From Gemmatimonadota bacterium (lineage in GTDB: Bacteria; Latescibacterota; UBA2968; UBA8231), in contig JAPPEF010000370.1 of NCBI GenBank assembly GCA_028875335.1, positions 62,001-126,000 on the forward strand: DNA of 64,000 nt. The letters run 5' to 3'. Shown piece by piece: positions 54,695-62,751 of this stretch (positions are counted from its first letter, which is position 1; every line of letters begins with the position of its first letter). A program made the position numbers and the translations under genes. A model generated the notes under the pieces. It saw only the letters and a list, made by a program, of their open reading frames with translations. It had not been told where the DNA came from and searched no databases.

Positions 54695-55644
54695 ATCCTG
54701 CGCTTCCACCCGCTCGTCTTCCAATGCCCCCCTTGACGCTTAAAGCCGGATTTCTTGGGCGGCAGCAAGCTGCGCAGGTGTTGGCCGCCAAAGGCAAAGC
54801 CCTCTAGGCCGGGGAAGCCGCGGTCTTCGTTTTCCACGCACAGCACGTAGTCGTAGTCCGATTCCCACAGCGCGCCGATGATGGTGCTCCAGTCGAGTTG
54901 GCCGCGGCCGGGGACGCGGTATTGCCACCACCAGTTGCCGATGATGCCTTGGCGGTAGAGCATCCGCTGACTAATCTCGCAATCCTTGACATCGGCGTAG
55001 TACCAATGGCCGGCAAAGTCGCGGATGACGTCTTCGACGGGCAGGATGTGCATCCACAGCCAGTGTGAAGGGTCGCAGGACAGGCCGAGGTGATCCGAGG
55101 GCACGGCGTCGAGGATTTTTTCCCACATCTCTGGGTTGCAGCCGATCTGGCCCATGCGCACGGCCACGTCGAGCGCGAGCCGGACATTGTTGTCTTCAGC
55201 CGCTTGCACCACGGGTTCGAACATGGCTTGGAAGCGGTCAACGAGTTCGTCGGAGCGGTCGCTGGGGTTGCCGGGTTCGGAGGAGAACATGCCGTAGAAC
55301 TGGCCGTTGCGCACGGGTGCGCCGCTGCTGGTGACGATGACGGGGCAGTCGAGGGCGCGGGCCGACGCAATGGCCTTGAGCAGCTTGGCTTGGGCGGCGC
55401 GGGCCTGCTCGCGGTCGTCGTCGAGCAGGTTGTAGTGCGCGGTGAGGGCAGCGAGGTACAGGCCATGCTGGCGCAAGGTCTCCAGCACGGCGTCCGGCCC
55501 GACCACTAGAATGTGGTCCGAGTCGAGCGCGCCGGAGTCGTTTAGGCGCACGCAATCGAAATCGTGCTCTCGCGCCCAACGGGCGCATTCGTCGAGGCTC
55601 CAATTGTTCGGGCCGCCGGCACTGGTCATAAAGCTTATATCCAC
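54691..55644 (-). CDS. Sugar phosphate isomerase/epimerase (xylose-isomerase-like TIM barrel)
   Basis: 317 residues. AP endonuclease/xylose-isomerase-like TIM-barrel features are DISFMTSAGGPNNWSLDECARWA at the N-terminus, DCPVIVTSSG, VRLALDVAVR, LGLSCDPSHWLWMHILPVEDV (metal-binding Asp/His) and the C-terminal VLCVENEDRGFPGLEGF with its Glu. Such proteins epimerise or isomerise sugars and inositols. The last 13 residues (about GGHWKTSGWKRRM) are basic and lie against the palindrome at 54665-54694, so the C-terminus may have been altered by that repeat. It is divergent from dapL across an AT-rich repeat. Confidence 0.85.
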   Translation of the reverse strand: MDISFMTSAGGPNNWSLDECARWAREHDFDCVRLNDSGALDSDHILVVGPDAVLETLRQHGLYLAALTAHYNLLDDDREQARAAQAKLLKAIASARALDCPVIVTSSGAPVRNGQFYGMFSSEPGNPSDRSDELVDRFQAMFEPVVQAAEDNNVRLALDVAVRMGQIGCNPEMWEKILDAVPSDHLGLSCDPSHWLWMHILPVEDVIRDFAGHWYYADVKDCEISQRMLYRQGIIGNWWWQYRVPGRGQLDWSTIIGALWESDYDYVLCVENEDRGFPGLEGFAFGGQHLRSLLPPKKSGFKRQGGHWKTSGWKRRM

Positions 55645-55676
55645 GAGTGAGTCTCCTTTTTGAATTAAGAATTAAA

Positions 55677-55750
55677 AATTAGGAATTACGAATTGCGAAT
55701 TGGGGACTAATGATTGATAATTCGTAATTCCTAATTCGTAATTCCTAATT
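55677..55750. repeat. AT-rich inverted and tandem repeat between the TIM-barrel gene and dapL
   Basis: AATTAGGAATTACGAATT (55677-55694) is exactly complementary to AATTCGTAATTCCTAATT at 55719-55736, and the latter is repeated in tandem at 55733-55750. The base composition is very different from the flanking genes. It would form a hairpin with an extra, competing 3' arm. Confidence 0.8.
55693..55721 (+). promoter_or_regulatory. Possible dapL promoter inside the AT-rich repeat
   Basis: TTGCGA (55693-55698), a 17-base spacer and GATAAT (55716-55721). The -35 box ends the left arm and the -10 box begins the right arm of the inverted repeat, 51 bases before the dapL start. Confidence 0.35.
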
Positions 55751-55771
55751 CATTCCAAGAAAGTGAATATC

Positions 55772-56998
55772 ATGGTGCATATCAACGATCACTACCTCAA
55801 GCTCAAAGCCGGTTACCTCTTTCCAGAAATCGCCCGCCGGGTCGAGGCGTTTGCCGAGGCCCATCCGCAGGCCGACGTGATTCGCTTGGGGATCGGCGAC
55901 GTGGTCAAGGGCATTCCGCGGCCGATGGTCGATGCGATGAAAGAGGCCGTCGAGGAAATGGCGCACGACGACACCTTGCAGGGCTATCCGCCCGACCAGG
56001 GTCAGGATTTTTTGCGCGAGGCCATTGTCGAGCACGACTTTGGCGCGCGCGGCGTGCAGGTGCACAGCGACGAGATTTTTGTCTCCGACGGGTCCAAGTG
56101 CGACTCGGGCGCAGTGCAGGAAATTTTCGCCGACGATTGTGTGGTCGCGCTGACCGATCCGGTCTATCCAGTGTACTGCGATTCCAATGTCATGGCTGGT
56201 CGCACGGGGCCAGCCGACGAGAATGGTTCGTACGATGGCTTGATCTACATGCCGTGTACGGCCGCCAATGACTTCATCCCGGACCTGCCCGCCGGTCACG
56301 TCGATCTGATCTACTTGTGCTCTCCCAACAATCCCACGGGCGCGGTGATGACCCGCGACGCCTTGGCCCGCTGGATCGAATACGCCCGGCGCGAGCAGGC
56401 AGTCATTCTATTTGACGCGGCCTACGAGAGCTACATCACCGATTCGGCGCTCCCGCGCTCCATCTACGAGGTCGAAGGTGCCCGCGAGGTGGCGATCGAG
56501 TTCCGCAGTTTTTCCAAGAACGCCGGTTTTACTGGCCTGCGCTGTGGCTACATCGTGGTGCCAAAGGAGCTCAAGGGCCGCGCAGCCTCGGGCGAGGAAG
56601 TGGATCTGCATCGGCTGTGGGCGCGGCGGCACTCGACCAAGTTCAATGGCGTGGCGTATCCGGTGCAGCGCGCCGCGGCTGCTGCGTACTCGCCGGCTGG
56701 CCAGCAGGGCATTGCCGAGCGCGTTGCGTTCTACATGGAAAATGCCGCGATCATGCGCCAGCAGTTGGGGGCGGCTGGGCTTACGGTGTACGGGGGCGAG
56801 CACGCTCCCTATTTGTGGGTGGCCACGCCCGATGGGCAGGACAGTTGGACTTACTTCGACTACTTGCTCGACCAGGCCCACATCGTCGGCACGCCGGGTG
56901 CGGGTTTTGGCGCGGCGGGCGAGGGATACTTGCGCCTGTCGGCCTTCAATCACCGCGACCGGATTGAAGAGGCCATGGAGCGGATTAGCCAGCTATAG
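55772..56998 (+). CDS. dapL: LL-diaminopimelate aminotransferase
   Basis: 408 residues from ATG 55772 ([20 protein letters not shown], the usual DapL start; GTG 55763 is also in frame). It is a PLP-dependent class I/II aminotransferase with the DapL-typical [43 protein letters not shown], and the PLP lysine in [15 protein letters not shown]. It converts tetrahydrodipicolinate to LL-diaminopimelate in one step, bypassing DapC/D/E, for lysine and peptidoglycan synthesis. Its presence is typical of Chlamydiae, Bacteroidetes and several uncultivated phyla. A short GC stem with a T6 run follows the stop; it is a weak terminator at best. Confidence 0.95.
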   Translation: MVHINDHYLKLKAGYLFPEIARRVEAFAEAHPQADVIRLGIGDVVKGIPRPMVDAMKEAVEEMAHDDTLQGYPPDQGQDFLREAIVEHDFGARGVQVHSDEIFVSDGSKCDSGAVQEIFADDCVVALTDPVYPVYCDSNVMAGRTGPADENGSYDGLIYMPCTAANDFIPDLPAGHVDLIYLCSPNNPTGAVMTRDALARWIEYARREQAVILFDAAYESYITDSALPRSIYEVEGAREVAIEFRSFSKNAGFTGLRCGYIVVPKELKGRAASGEEVDLHRLWARRHSTKFNGVAYPVQRAAAAAYSPAGQQGIAERVAFYMENAAIMRQQLGAAGLTVYGGEHAPYLWVATPDGQDSWTYFDYLLDQAHIVGTPGAGFGAAGEGYLRLSAFNHRDRIEEAMERISQL

Positions 56999-57058
56999 GG
57001 CCGCGCCCCATCTTCCTTTTTTGTGTGACAATTTGGTTAAAGCGCGGTTACAAATGTA

Positions 57059-57087
57059 TTGACGGACTGCCAGCGATTGATTAGATT
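57059..57087 (+). promoter_or_regulatory. Candidate promoter for the RHH-nadA operon
   Basis: TTGACG (57059-57064), a 17-base spacer and TAGATT (57082-57087), followed by a strongly AT-rich leader up to ATG 57126. The spacing is ideal. Confidence 0.6.
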
Positions 57088-57125
57088 ACATATATATTAA
57101 TTAAATTTTATATAAGAAAGATATA

Positions 57126-57335
57126 ATGCCAACCAAAGATCAGAGTCGCCGAGCCAAGGTGCGGACCTTTTCGGCACCCGACCGGGACCACGAGATGCTC
57201 GACGCGATTGCCCGCTATCACGGCAGCAGCAAGAGCGCCATGATCACCGGCCTCATTCGCAAGGAATTTTGGCGCGTTTTTCCCAACGGCACCGAGACCA
57301 TCCCCCCCGACGAAGGAGCGCAAGTCAAGCCATGA
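57126..57335 (+). CDS. Small RHH-like (CopG-type) protein coupled to nadA
   Basis: 69 residues. RTFSAPDRDHEMLDAIARYHG then SSKSAMITGLIRKEFWRVF fits a beta strand plus two helices, as in CopG/Arc-type ribbon-helix-helix DNA-binding proteins. Its TGA overlaps the nadA ATG (ATGA), so translation is coupled. It could be a local regulator of NAD synthesis or an orphan antitoxin-like protein; no toxin gene is adjacent. The assignment rests on pattern only. Confidence 0.6.
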   Translation: MPTKDQSRRAKVRTFSAPDRDHEMLDAIARYHGSSKSAMITGLIRKEFWRVFPNGTETIPPDEGAQVKP

Positions 57336-58318
57336 CCCACTCCGAGACCATCGCCCCAGCCGCTGGGCAGTATCACAGCGACCTGCCCGCCGAGGAGCTC
57401 ATCGCCCAAATCAACCACTTGCGCCGCGAGAAAAACGCGGTCATCCTCGCGCACAACTACCAGATCCCACCGATCCAAGACTTGGCCGACTTCACGGGCG
57501 ATTCGCTTGGGTTGTCGGTGGAGGCTGCCAAGACGGATGCCGAGCGCATCGTCTTTTGCGGCGTGCATTTCATGGCTGAGTCGGCCAAAATCCTCAGCCC
57601 CGGCAAGCAGGTGTTCTTGCCTCATTTGGGCGCAGGCTGTTCGCTGGCCGACTCCATAACTCCGGAAAGCCTCGACGATTGGAAAGCAGACTATCCCGAT
57701 CACACGGTGGTGACGTATGTCAACTCCACGGCTGAGGTAAAGGCCGAATCCGACATCTGCTGCACCTCGGCCAACGCCGTCTCAGTAGTGCGCAGCCTCG
57801 ATAGCGACAAGATTCTCTTTACGCCCGACCGCAACTTGGGCCGCTGGGTGGCCGAGCAGGTGCCGGAGAAAGAGGTCGTGGTATACGACGGCGCTTGCCC
57901 GACGCACGACGTGCTGCGCGCCGCCAGCGTCGAGCGCACCCGCACGGACTACCCCGAGGCCGTCATCATCGCGCACCCGGAATGCCGCGAGGACGTGGTC
58001 GAAATCGCGCACGAAGTGTGCTCGACCACGGGGATGCTCAAGGCCGTGGAAAAGTATCCCGAGGCCAAGAGCTTCATCATCGCCACGGAAAACGGCATGT
58101 TGCACCAGCTCCGGCAACGCTTCCCGCACCAAGAGTTCGTCGCGGCGGACGGCTGCATTGGCTGCCGGCTACACTGTCCCTACATGAAAATCACCGACCT
58201 GCAAGACGTGTACTTTTCGCTGCTGTACGAGCGCTACGAAATTACACTGGACGACGAGGTGATTGTGGGGGCGCGGCGGGCGTTGGAGCGGATGATGGCC
58301 GTGCCGAGGGACAATTGA
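57332..58318 (+). CDS. nadA: Quinolinate synthase A
   Basis: 328 residues from ATG 57332; an in-frame extension to 57269 lies inside the RHH gene. NadA condenses iminoaspartate with dihydroxyacetone phosphate to quinolinate, using a [4Fe-4S] cluster. Family motifs are ILAHNYQIPPIQDLADFTGDSLGLS near the start, GCSLADSITP, DICCTSANAV, ECREDVVEIAHEVCSTTGM and the C-terminal DGCIGCRLHCPYMKIT; the three conserved cluster cysteines fall in GCSLAD, CCTSAN and the last motif. nadB and nadC are not nearby. The last bases of the gene are duplicated at 60194-60241. Confidence 0.95.
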   Translation: MTHSETIAPAAGQYHSDLPAEELIAQINHLRREKNAVILAHNYQIPPIQDLADFTGDSLGLSVEAAKTDAERIVFCGVHFMAESAKILSPGKQVFLPHLGAGCSLADSITPESLDDWKADYPDHTVVTYVNSTAEVKAESDICCTSANAVSVVRSLDSDKILFTPDRNLGRWVAEQVPEKEVVVYDGACPTHDVLRAASVERTRTDYPEAVIIAHPECREDVVEIAHEVCSTTGMLKAVEKYPEAKSFIIATENGMLHQLRQRFPHQEFVAADGCIGCRLHCPYMKITDLQDVYFSLLYERYEITLDDEVIVGARRALERMMAVPRDN

Positions 58319-58393
58319 GCTGTTGGAATTGGGTAGTGGGTTATTCTGAAAATATTGTGATTTCTGCCGGATTAGCTAGAAGAAAGGAGTATT

Positions 58394-59446
58394 ATGTCTG
58401 AGAGTGTCAGATGTGAAATATGGCCTGAATTTTATGCAAAACATATTTCTATAAGCGACTCAGATTTATTCTGTATAGAGTCGCCCCGTGCTGGGGGCAA
58501 ATACCAAATTTTGTTTGAAACAGCGGGTTTTCTTAAGGAACTAAAAGATGATGAGAGAGCTAGACTAACTACTTGGCTTCTAGACATGCAATCCCAAGGC
58601 GTCTCCCGACCACAAGTAAACGAAGAAGTTATCAACTATGCTAAAAATCAAAAGCCTCTTTCGGTTTTTGAGCGTGCCAATAGACTACTTCGTTTTATCG
58701 CAGCAAAGACAGAGAGACCAGGAAATAGGATTGAATTTTTAGTAGAGAATAGAGATAATATAAAAACTTCTCCTGAATTAATTAGACCGAAGGATTTAAG
58801 AGATGAAAAGCAAAAAAACACTTACTTTGCTTACGCATGGTCGGAAGCAACTTCTTGGGAAGAAGTTAAATATTATTTTTCTTATATGAGAAAAAAGGGT
58901 TGGATAGAATGCTCTCATCCTTCAATAACTTTAGACCCTGATCATATTGGAAGCGAGGATAAAGTTCCTGTCATTCTCACAATAGATGGCTATAATCAAA
59001 TCGAAGATTTAGATACAAAAATAGATTCAACCCAAGCATTCGTCGCAATGTGGTTTGATGAAAAAATGAAGAAGGTATATGAAGAAGGTCTTAAACCTGC
59101 TATTGAAAATGCAGGATATAAGTCTATGAGAATTGACCGAAAGCCTGATCTGGACAAAATAGATGACGAAATTATCAAAGAGATTCGTCAGTCTCTATTT
59201 TTAGTAGCCGATATGACTCATGGAAAAAATGGTGCAAGAGGCGGAGTTTATTATGAGGCGGGTTTTGCTTATGGTCTCGGAAAATCTGTAATTTATACTT
59301 GCCATAAAGATATGATAAAAGAAGAAAAGATTCATTTCGATACTCGTCAATATGCTCACATTACTTGGGAAGAAGAAAATCTTGAAAAATTACGTAAAGA
59401 ACTACATGACAGGATTATAGCACGAATAGGGAAAGGTCCTATTTGA
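58394..59446 (+). CDS. AT-rich nucleotide-processing effector with a 2-deoxyribosyltransferase-like C-terminal domain
   Basis: 350 residues behind AGAAAGGAG. Residues 1 to about 200 are an unrecognised, mainly helical part ending in a winged-helix-like segment (EEVKYYFSYMRKKGWIE). The C-terminal 135 residues match a nucleoside 2-deoxyribosyltransferase/TIR-related fold: AFVAMWFDEKM (216-226), IDRKPDLDKIDDEI, LFLVADMTHG, and GGVYYEAGFAYGLGK with a likely catalytic Glu288, then HFDTRQYAHI. Such domains occur in bacterial defence proteins that cleave nucleotides or NAD+. Base composition is far lower in G+C than its neighbours (17 of 60 in 58741-58800), so recent transfer is likely. Confidence 0.7.
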   Translation: MSESVRCEIWPEFYAKHISISDSDLFCIESPRAGGKYQILFETAGFLKELKDDERARLTTWLLDMQSQGVSRPQVNEEVINYAKNQKPLSVFERANRLLRFIAAKTERPGNRIEFLVENRDNIKTSPELIRPKDLRDEKQKNTYFAYAWSEATSWEEVKYYFSYMRKKGWIECSHPSITLDPDHIGSEDKVPVILTIDGYNQIEDLDTKIDSTQAFVAMWFDEKMKKVYEEGLKPAIENAGYKSMRIDRKPDLDKIDDEIIKEIRQSLFLVADMTHGKNGARGGVYYEAGFAYGLGKSVIYTCHKDMIKEEKIHFDTRQYAHITWEEENLEKLRKELHDRIIARIGKGPI

Positions 59447-59607
59447 ATCTATAAAACAACCAGATCATTCTCCTTTCATTTTTATCCTATATATCTAAAG
59501 GGACTTATATACTTAACTACACAGACTGGAATTATTCAAAGTATAACAATTCGAAGATCGCCTGACAAAAATTACGTCGGTATTTCAGATCGTTTTTTGG
59601 CCTTACT

Positions 59608-60035
59608 TCAAGGTCCATGACCTTGGCCTTTGAGTTTCTCATGTAGGACTTCAAAAGGCGTTCTTCCCCCGTGGGCAGTGTGAGGTCGGTGCAGATTATA
59701 ATACTGCTGCCACTCGGAAAGACGCTTCTCGAGGGCGACATCACCCTTATATTTCGAGTAGTTGGTAGAATTCGACTTCGTCGGTACGATGGGACCGTTT
59801 CACCTTGCCGTTGAGCCGCGGTGAGTGCGGCTTGATATATACGTGGTCGATGCCCAGATCCTTCAGGTGCCAATGGAACTGGACTTGAAATTCGTGGCCG
59901 TTGTCGGTGCGGATCATGCGAATCCGGAACGGGAACTGGGACCGGATGTAATCGACAAACTTGATTGCGTTCGTTTGGGTGTGGCACCGGTAGACCTTGT
60001 TATCGAGTATGCTCGACTTCAGCACCCTATGAGTA
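59608..60035 (-). pseudogene. IS481-type transposase remnant (frameshifted, 5'-truncated)
   Basis: Read leftward, the integrase core is recognisable: VYRCHTQTNAIKFVDYI, FRIRMIRTDNGHEF, HLKDLGIDHVYIKPHSPRLNG, then RSHRTDEVEFYQLLE. One extra base (GAAATATAAG where GAATATAAG is expected, near 59755) puts a stop after LLEI; the other frame continues YKGDVALEKRLSEWQQYY, NLHRPHTAHGGRTPFEVL and stops at 59608. The catalytic Glu of the DDE triad reads Lys (GKVKRSHRTD). The N-terminal half is missing. It is an inactive element. Confidence 0.85.
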
Positions 60036-60184
60036 CTAGAAGCGGTCCCAAAACTCCGGTTTTGGTTCCTTGTGTGAAGAAAAAGCGTCGGATCAAGAGC
60101 GTCTCGCCCTATGAAAAACGCTCCATGCACAGGCACTTGACGACCCTTGAGGTGGCCCGACGCTAGTTTTGGGACCACTTCTAG
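60036..60184. mobile_element. 149-bp element with 20-bp terminal inverted repeats (MITE-like)
   Basis: CTAGAAGCGGTCCCAAAACT at 60036-60055 is inverted with one mismatch at 60165-60184 (AGTTTTGGGACCACTTCTAG). The interior carries no gene. It abuts the broken 5' end of the transposase remnant and the duplicated nadA end. Its size and ends fit a non-autonomous transposable element; target duplications are not clear. Confidence 0.65.
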
Positions 60185-60193
60185 AAAATCAAG

Positions 60194-60241
60194 CTGGACG
60201 ACGAGATGATTGCCGTGGGACGATTGAGTCGTTGGAGATTG
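60194..60241 (+). repeat. Decayed direct repeat of the nadA 3' end
   Basis: CTGGACGACGAG(A)TGATTG at 60194-60212 matches nadA 58247-58265 at 18 of 19 bases. The stretch 60206-60241 also aligns with nadA 58292-58331 (ATGAT.GCCGTG, GGAC.ATTGAG, GTTGGA, ATTG), across the nadA stop codon. The copy has lost about 30-35 internal bases. Together the two copies flank the segment 58320-60193. Confidence 0.7.
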
Positions 60242-60244
60242 TAA

Positions 60245-61288
60245 TTAGCTGCCGTTAGTGACGCGCACCTTAACCTCCGCCGGATTTTGGCTACAGGCCC
60301 TTAGCAGATTGCATGTGACTACTACTGCTCTTTTGCCACCTCTTGTTTCCATCCACAACCCCCTCTTGAGACGGCGTGGTTTCCTAAAAGGCTTTCCGTT
60401 TGGATGGTTTTGCTCTGTATTGACGATACAAGTCTGTCCTTCTCTACTATAGATGATAGGTATGTTCACGAGCAAACCCTTTGAATCAAGCCACTCGGCC
60501 GTATGCATTAAAATATCTTTCCATACTCGGATAGTATTTTTGTGCTCATCGGGAAACTTGATTTCCAACGGAGGATCACCTGAACCACCAGAAATTCTTC
60601 CTCTGAACATATCATCCGAAAGCGCAATCCACTTGGTATTCTTCGATTCCGACTCGGATGATGGTGCTGCTTTTGCAGGTTCGGGATTGGGCACTGACTC
60701 AGCGACAGAATTCGCTTGGGTCGGCTGGATAGCTGAAGATACGGAGTGCGAAAGCAAGAGTAGTTTCAGGGCGCAATCATGGATGGAGTCATCGGCGATG
60801 GATACCTGTAACAAATGGCGATGCTCCAAGTATTCCGATGGGGAAATTGGGTAAAAATTCAATTCGCTACTCCCTGACTCTCTCTGTTTCTTCCGGCGTT
60901 TCAACTCTGCCAGATTGAAAATTTGGTAAAATTCCCAATGATTGCCGTTAGTCAGACCGGCATAAGGAACGTCTTTCGCAAATGCGTACTTCACCATTTG
61001 TTGTTGGTGATTGCTCAGCGACGATCCCAGTTTTTTCGCCTCAATAAATACTGCTGGCCTAGCATCAAGACCTAGCAAAGCATAGTCAGCGGGACCATGA
61101 CCTGTTTGGTACTCTTGGCTAACCAACGCCGGATCAGCCGGGTCCCACCCCAATGCTTTCAACAGCGGGTTGACCAGTGCTGACCGCGTCTCCGTTTCGT
61201 TGGGTCGCCAAGCAGAGCCACGGCTGTGGATGAATTTTTCGAGTTTGTCGATCTCGCTTTTAAGTGGATCCAAGTAGTCGAACAGCAT
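60245..61288 (-). CDS. PD-(D/E)XK nuclease-like protein (HsdR N-terminal-type)
   Basis: About 347 residues from ATG 61288 behind CGGAG; a GTG at 61327 overlapping the xylA stop is also possible. The N-terminal domain resembles that of type I restriction subunit R: ETETRSALVNPLLKALGWDP, then ADYALLGLDARPAVFIEAKKLGSSL, giving Asp68 and Glu83-x-Lys85 as the nuclease site. A linker of about 170-225 rich in Ser, Glu and Pro leads to a C-terminal domain (IALSDDMFRGRISGG, RVWKDILMHTAEWL) I do not recognise. No helicase or methylase partner is present. It could be a stand-alone modification-dependent nuclease or a defence protein. Confidence 0.7.
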   Translation of the reverse strand: MLFDYLDPLKSEIDKLEKFIHSRGSAWRPNETETRSALVNPLLKALGWDPADPALVSQEYQTGHGPADYALLGLDARPAVFIEAKKLGSSLSNHQQQMVKYAFAKDVPYAGLTNGNHWEFYQIFNLAELKRRKKQRESGSSELNFYPISPSEYLEHRHLLQVSIADDSIHDCALKLLLLSHSVSSAIQPTQANSVAESVPNPEPAKAAPSSESESKNTKWIALSDDMFRGRISGGSGDPPLEIKFPDEHKNTIRVWKDILMHTAEWLDSKGLLVNIPIIYSREGQTCIVNTEQNHPNGKPFRKPRRLKRGLWMETRGGKRAVVVTCNLLRACSQNPAEVKVRVTNGS

Positions 61289-61323
61289 AATAGTACTCCG
61301 TTGTTCGCTCGCGTCGTTTTTCC

Positions 61324-62637
61324 TCACAGATAACTATTGACGATATTCTCCAGCATTTCCTCGCGACCGCTGCGCTTTTCTGGCTCGCCGTGTTGGTGGA
61401 CGTATGCCTCTAGCTCGGCAAAGTTGGTCTCGCCGCGCATGATCTTCTCGCCGATGCCGCTGCGGTACGAAGCGTAGCGCGCCTCGACAAAGGAGTCGAG
61501 TGCGCCGTCGTCGATGATGCGCTGGGCCAGCGTTAGCCCGCGGGCAAACGAGTCCATGCCGCCGATGTGGGCGTGGAAGAGATCCTCCAAATCGCAGGAG
61601 CCGCGCCGCACCTTGGCGTCGAAGTTGATGCCGCCGGAAGCGATGCCGCCTTGCTTGAGGATCACCAACATGGCGTAGGTGGTGGAATAGAGGTCGGTGG
61701 GGAATTGGTCGGTGTCCCAGCCGAGTAGGTAATCGCCGCGATTGGCGTCAATGCTGCCCAGCTTGCCATCGGCCGAGGCGAGTTGGAGGTCGTGTTCAAA
61801 GGTGTGGCCGGCCAGGGTGGCGTGATTGGCTTCGATGTTGAGCTTGAACTCGTCCAACAGGTCGTATTTGCGGAGGAAGCTCAAGACGGTGGCGGCGTCG
61901 TAGTCGTACTGGTGCTTGGTGGGCTCTTTGGGCTTGGGTTCTACGAGCAAGGTGCCGGTAAAGCCGATTGCCTTTTTGTGTTCCACGGCCATGTGTAATA
62001 AGCGCGCGAGCTGGTCTTGCTCGTGGGCCATGTTGGTGTTGAGCAAGCTGGAGTACCCCTCGCGCCCACCCCAAAACACGTAATTGGCCCCCCCGAGCCG
62101 ATGGGTGCATTCCATGGCCTTCTTGATCTGCGCTGCGGCCCAAGCGAAGACGTGGGCGTCGGGGTTGGTGGAGGCCCCGTGGGTAAAGCGCGCGTGCGAG
62201 AAACAGTTGGACGTGCCCCACAGCAAGCGGATGCCTGTATCGGCTTGCAATTGCTCGGCCAGCCCTACGATGTGGTCGAGGCGGTCGTTGCTTTCTTTGA
62301 GGGTCTCGCCTTCGGGTGCGATGTCGCGGTCGTGCCAGCAATAGAACGGCGCGCCGAGCTTGGTGATGAACTCAAAGGCCGCGCGCAAAGTGTCCTCAGC
62401 GCGCTGCATGGGGTCGGCGGCGCGGTCCCAAGGTCGGTCGTACACCGGAGTTGGGCCGAAGGGATCGATGCCCCCGCCCTTGAAGCTGTGCCAAAAAGCC
62501 ACGGAGAAGCGCAGGTGTTCGGCCATGGTCTTGCCGCCGACTATCGCCTCGGCGTCGTAGTGCTTGAAGGCGAGGGGGTTTTTAGAGTCCGGGCCTTCGT
62601 AGGCAATTTTTTCGATGTCCTTAAAAAATTCGCTCAT
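61324..62637 (-). CDS. xylA: Xylose isomerase
   Basis: 437 residues from ATG 62637 behind AAAGGG; the 440-residue E. coli enzyme is nearly the same length. Class II XylA motifs are present: SVAFWHSFKGGGIDPFG, FYCWHDRDIAPEG with the catalytic His, VFWGGREGYSSLLNTNM, LLVEPKPKEPTKHQYDYD and NIEANHATLAGHTFEHDL. It interconverts D-xylose and D-xylulose with two divalent metals. It lies downstream of an SDR gene and a truncated HAD gene on the same strand. The accessory nuclease gene begins right after its stop. Confidence 0.96.
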   Translation of the reverse strand: MSEFFKDIEKIAYEGPDSKNPLAFKHYDAEAIVGGKTMAEHLRFSVAFWHSFKGGGIDPFGPTPVYDRPWDRAADPMQRAEDTLRAAFEFITKLGAPFYCWHDRDIAPEGETLKESNDRLDHIVGLAEQLQADTGIRLLWGTSNCFSHARFTHGASTNPDAHVFAWAAAQIKKAMECTHRLGGANYVFWGGREGYSSLLNTNMAHEQDQLARLLHMAVEHKKAIGFTGTLLVEPKPKEPTKHQYDYDAATVLSFLRKYDLLDEFKLNIEANHATLAGHTFEHDLQLASADGKLGSIDANRGDYLLGWDTDQFPTDLYSTTYAMLVILKQGGIASGGINFDAKVRRGSCDLEDLFHAHIGGMDSFARGLTLAQRIIDDGALDSFVEARYASYRSGIGEKIMRGETNFAELEAYVHQHGEPEKRSGREEMLENIVNSYL

Positions 62638-62677
62638 GGGTTGCCCTTTCTGAATTGTGCAGTGGGTTACAGGAAGT

Positions 62678-62743
62678 TCAATAGTCCAGCGGCTCGGCAA
62701 GCAGGGTGCCGTTGAAGTCGAAAACTGCGGCCGCAAAGCGCAT
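62678..62743 (-). pseudogene. Truncated HAD-superfamily hydrolase start
   Basis: A 21-codon frame beginning nine bases after the SDR stop encodes MRFAAAVFDFNGTLLAEPLDY and then stops. DFNGTL is HAD motif I (DxDGT-like, with Asn as in beta-phosphoglucomutase-type enzymes). No later HAD motif follows before xylA, so it is the stump of a deleted sugar-phosphatase or mutase gene. Confidence 0.6.
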
Positions 62744-62751
62744 GGGCGGCC

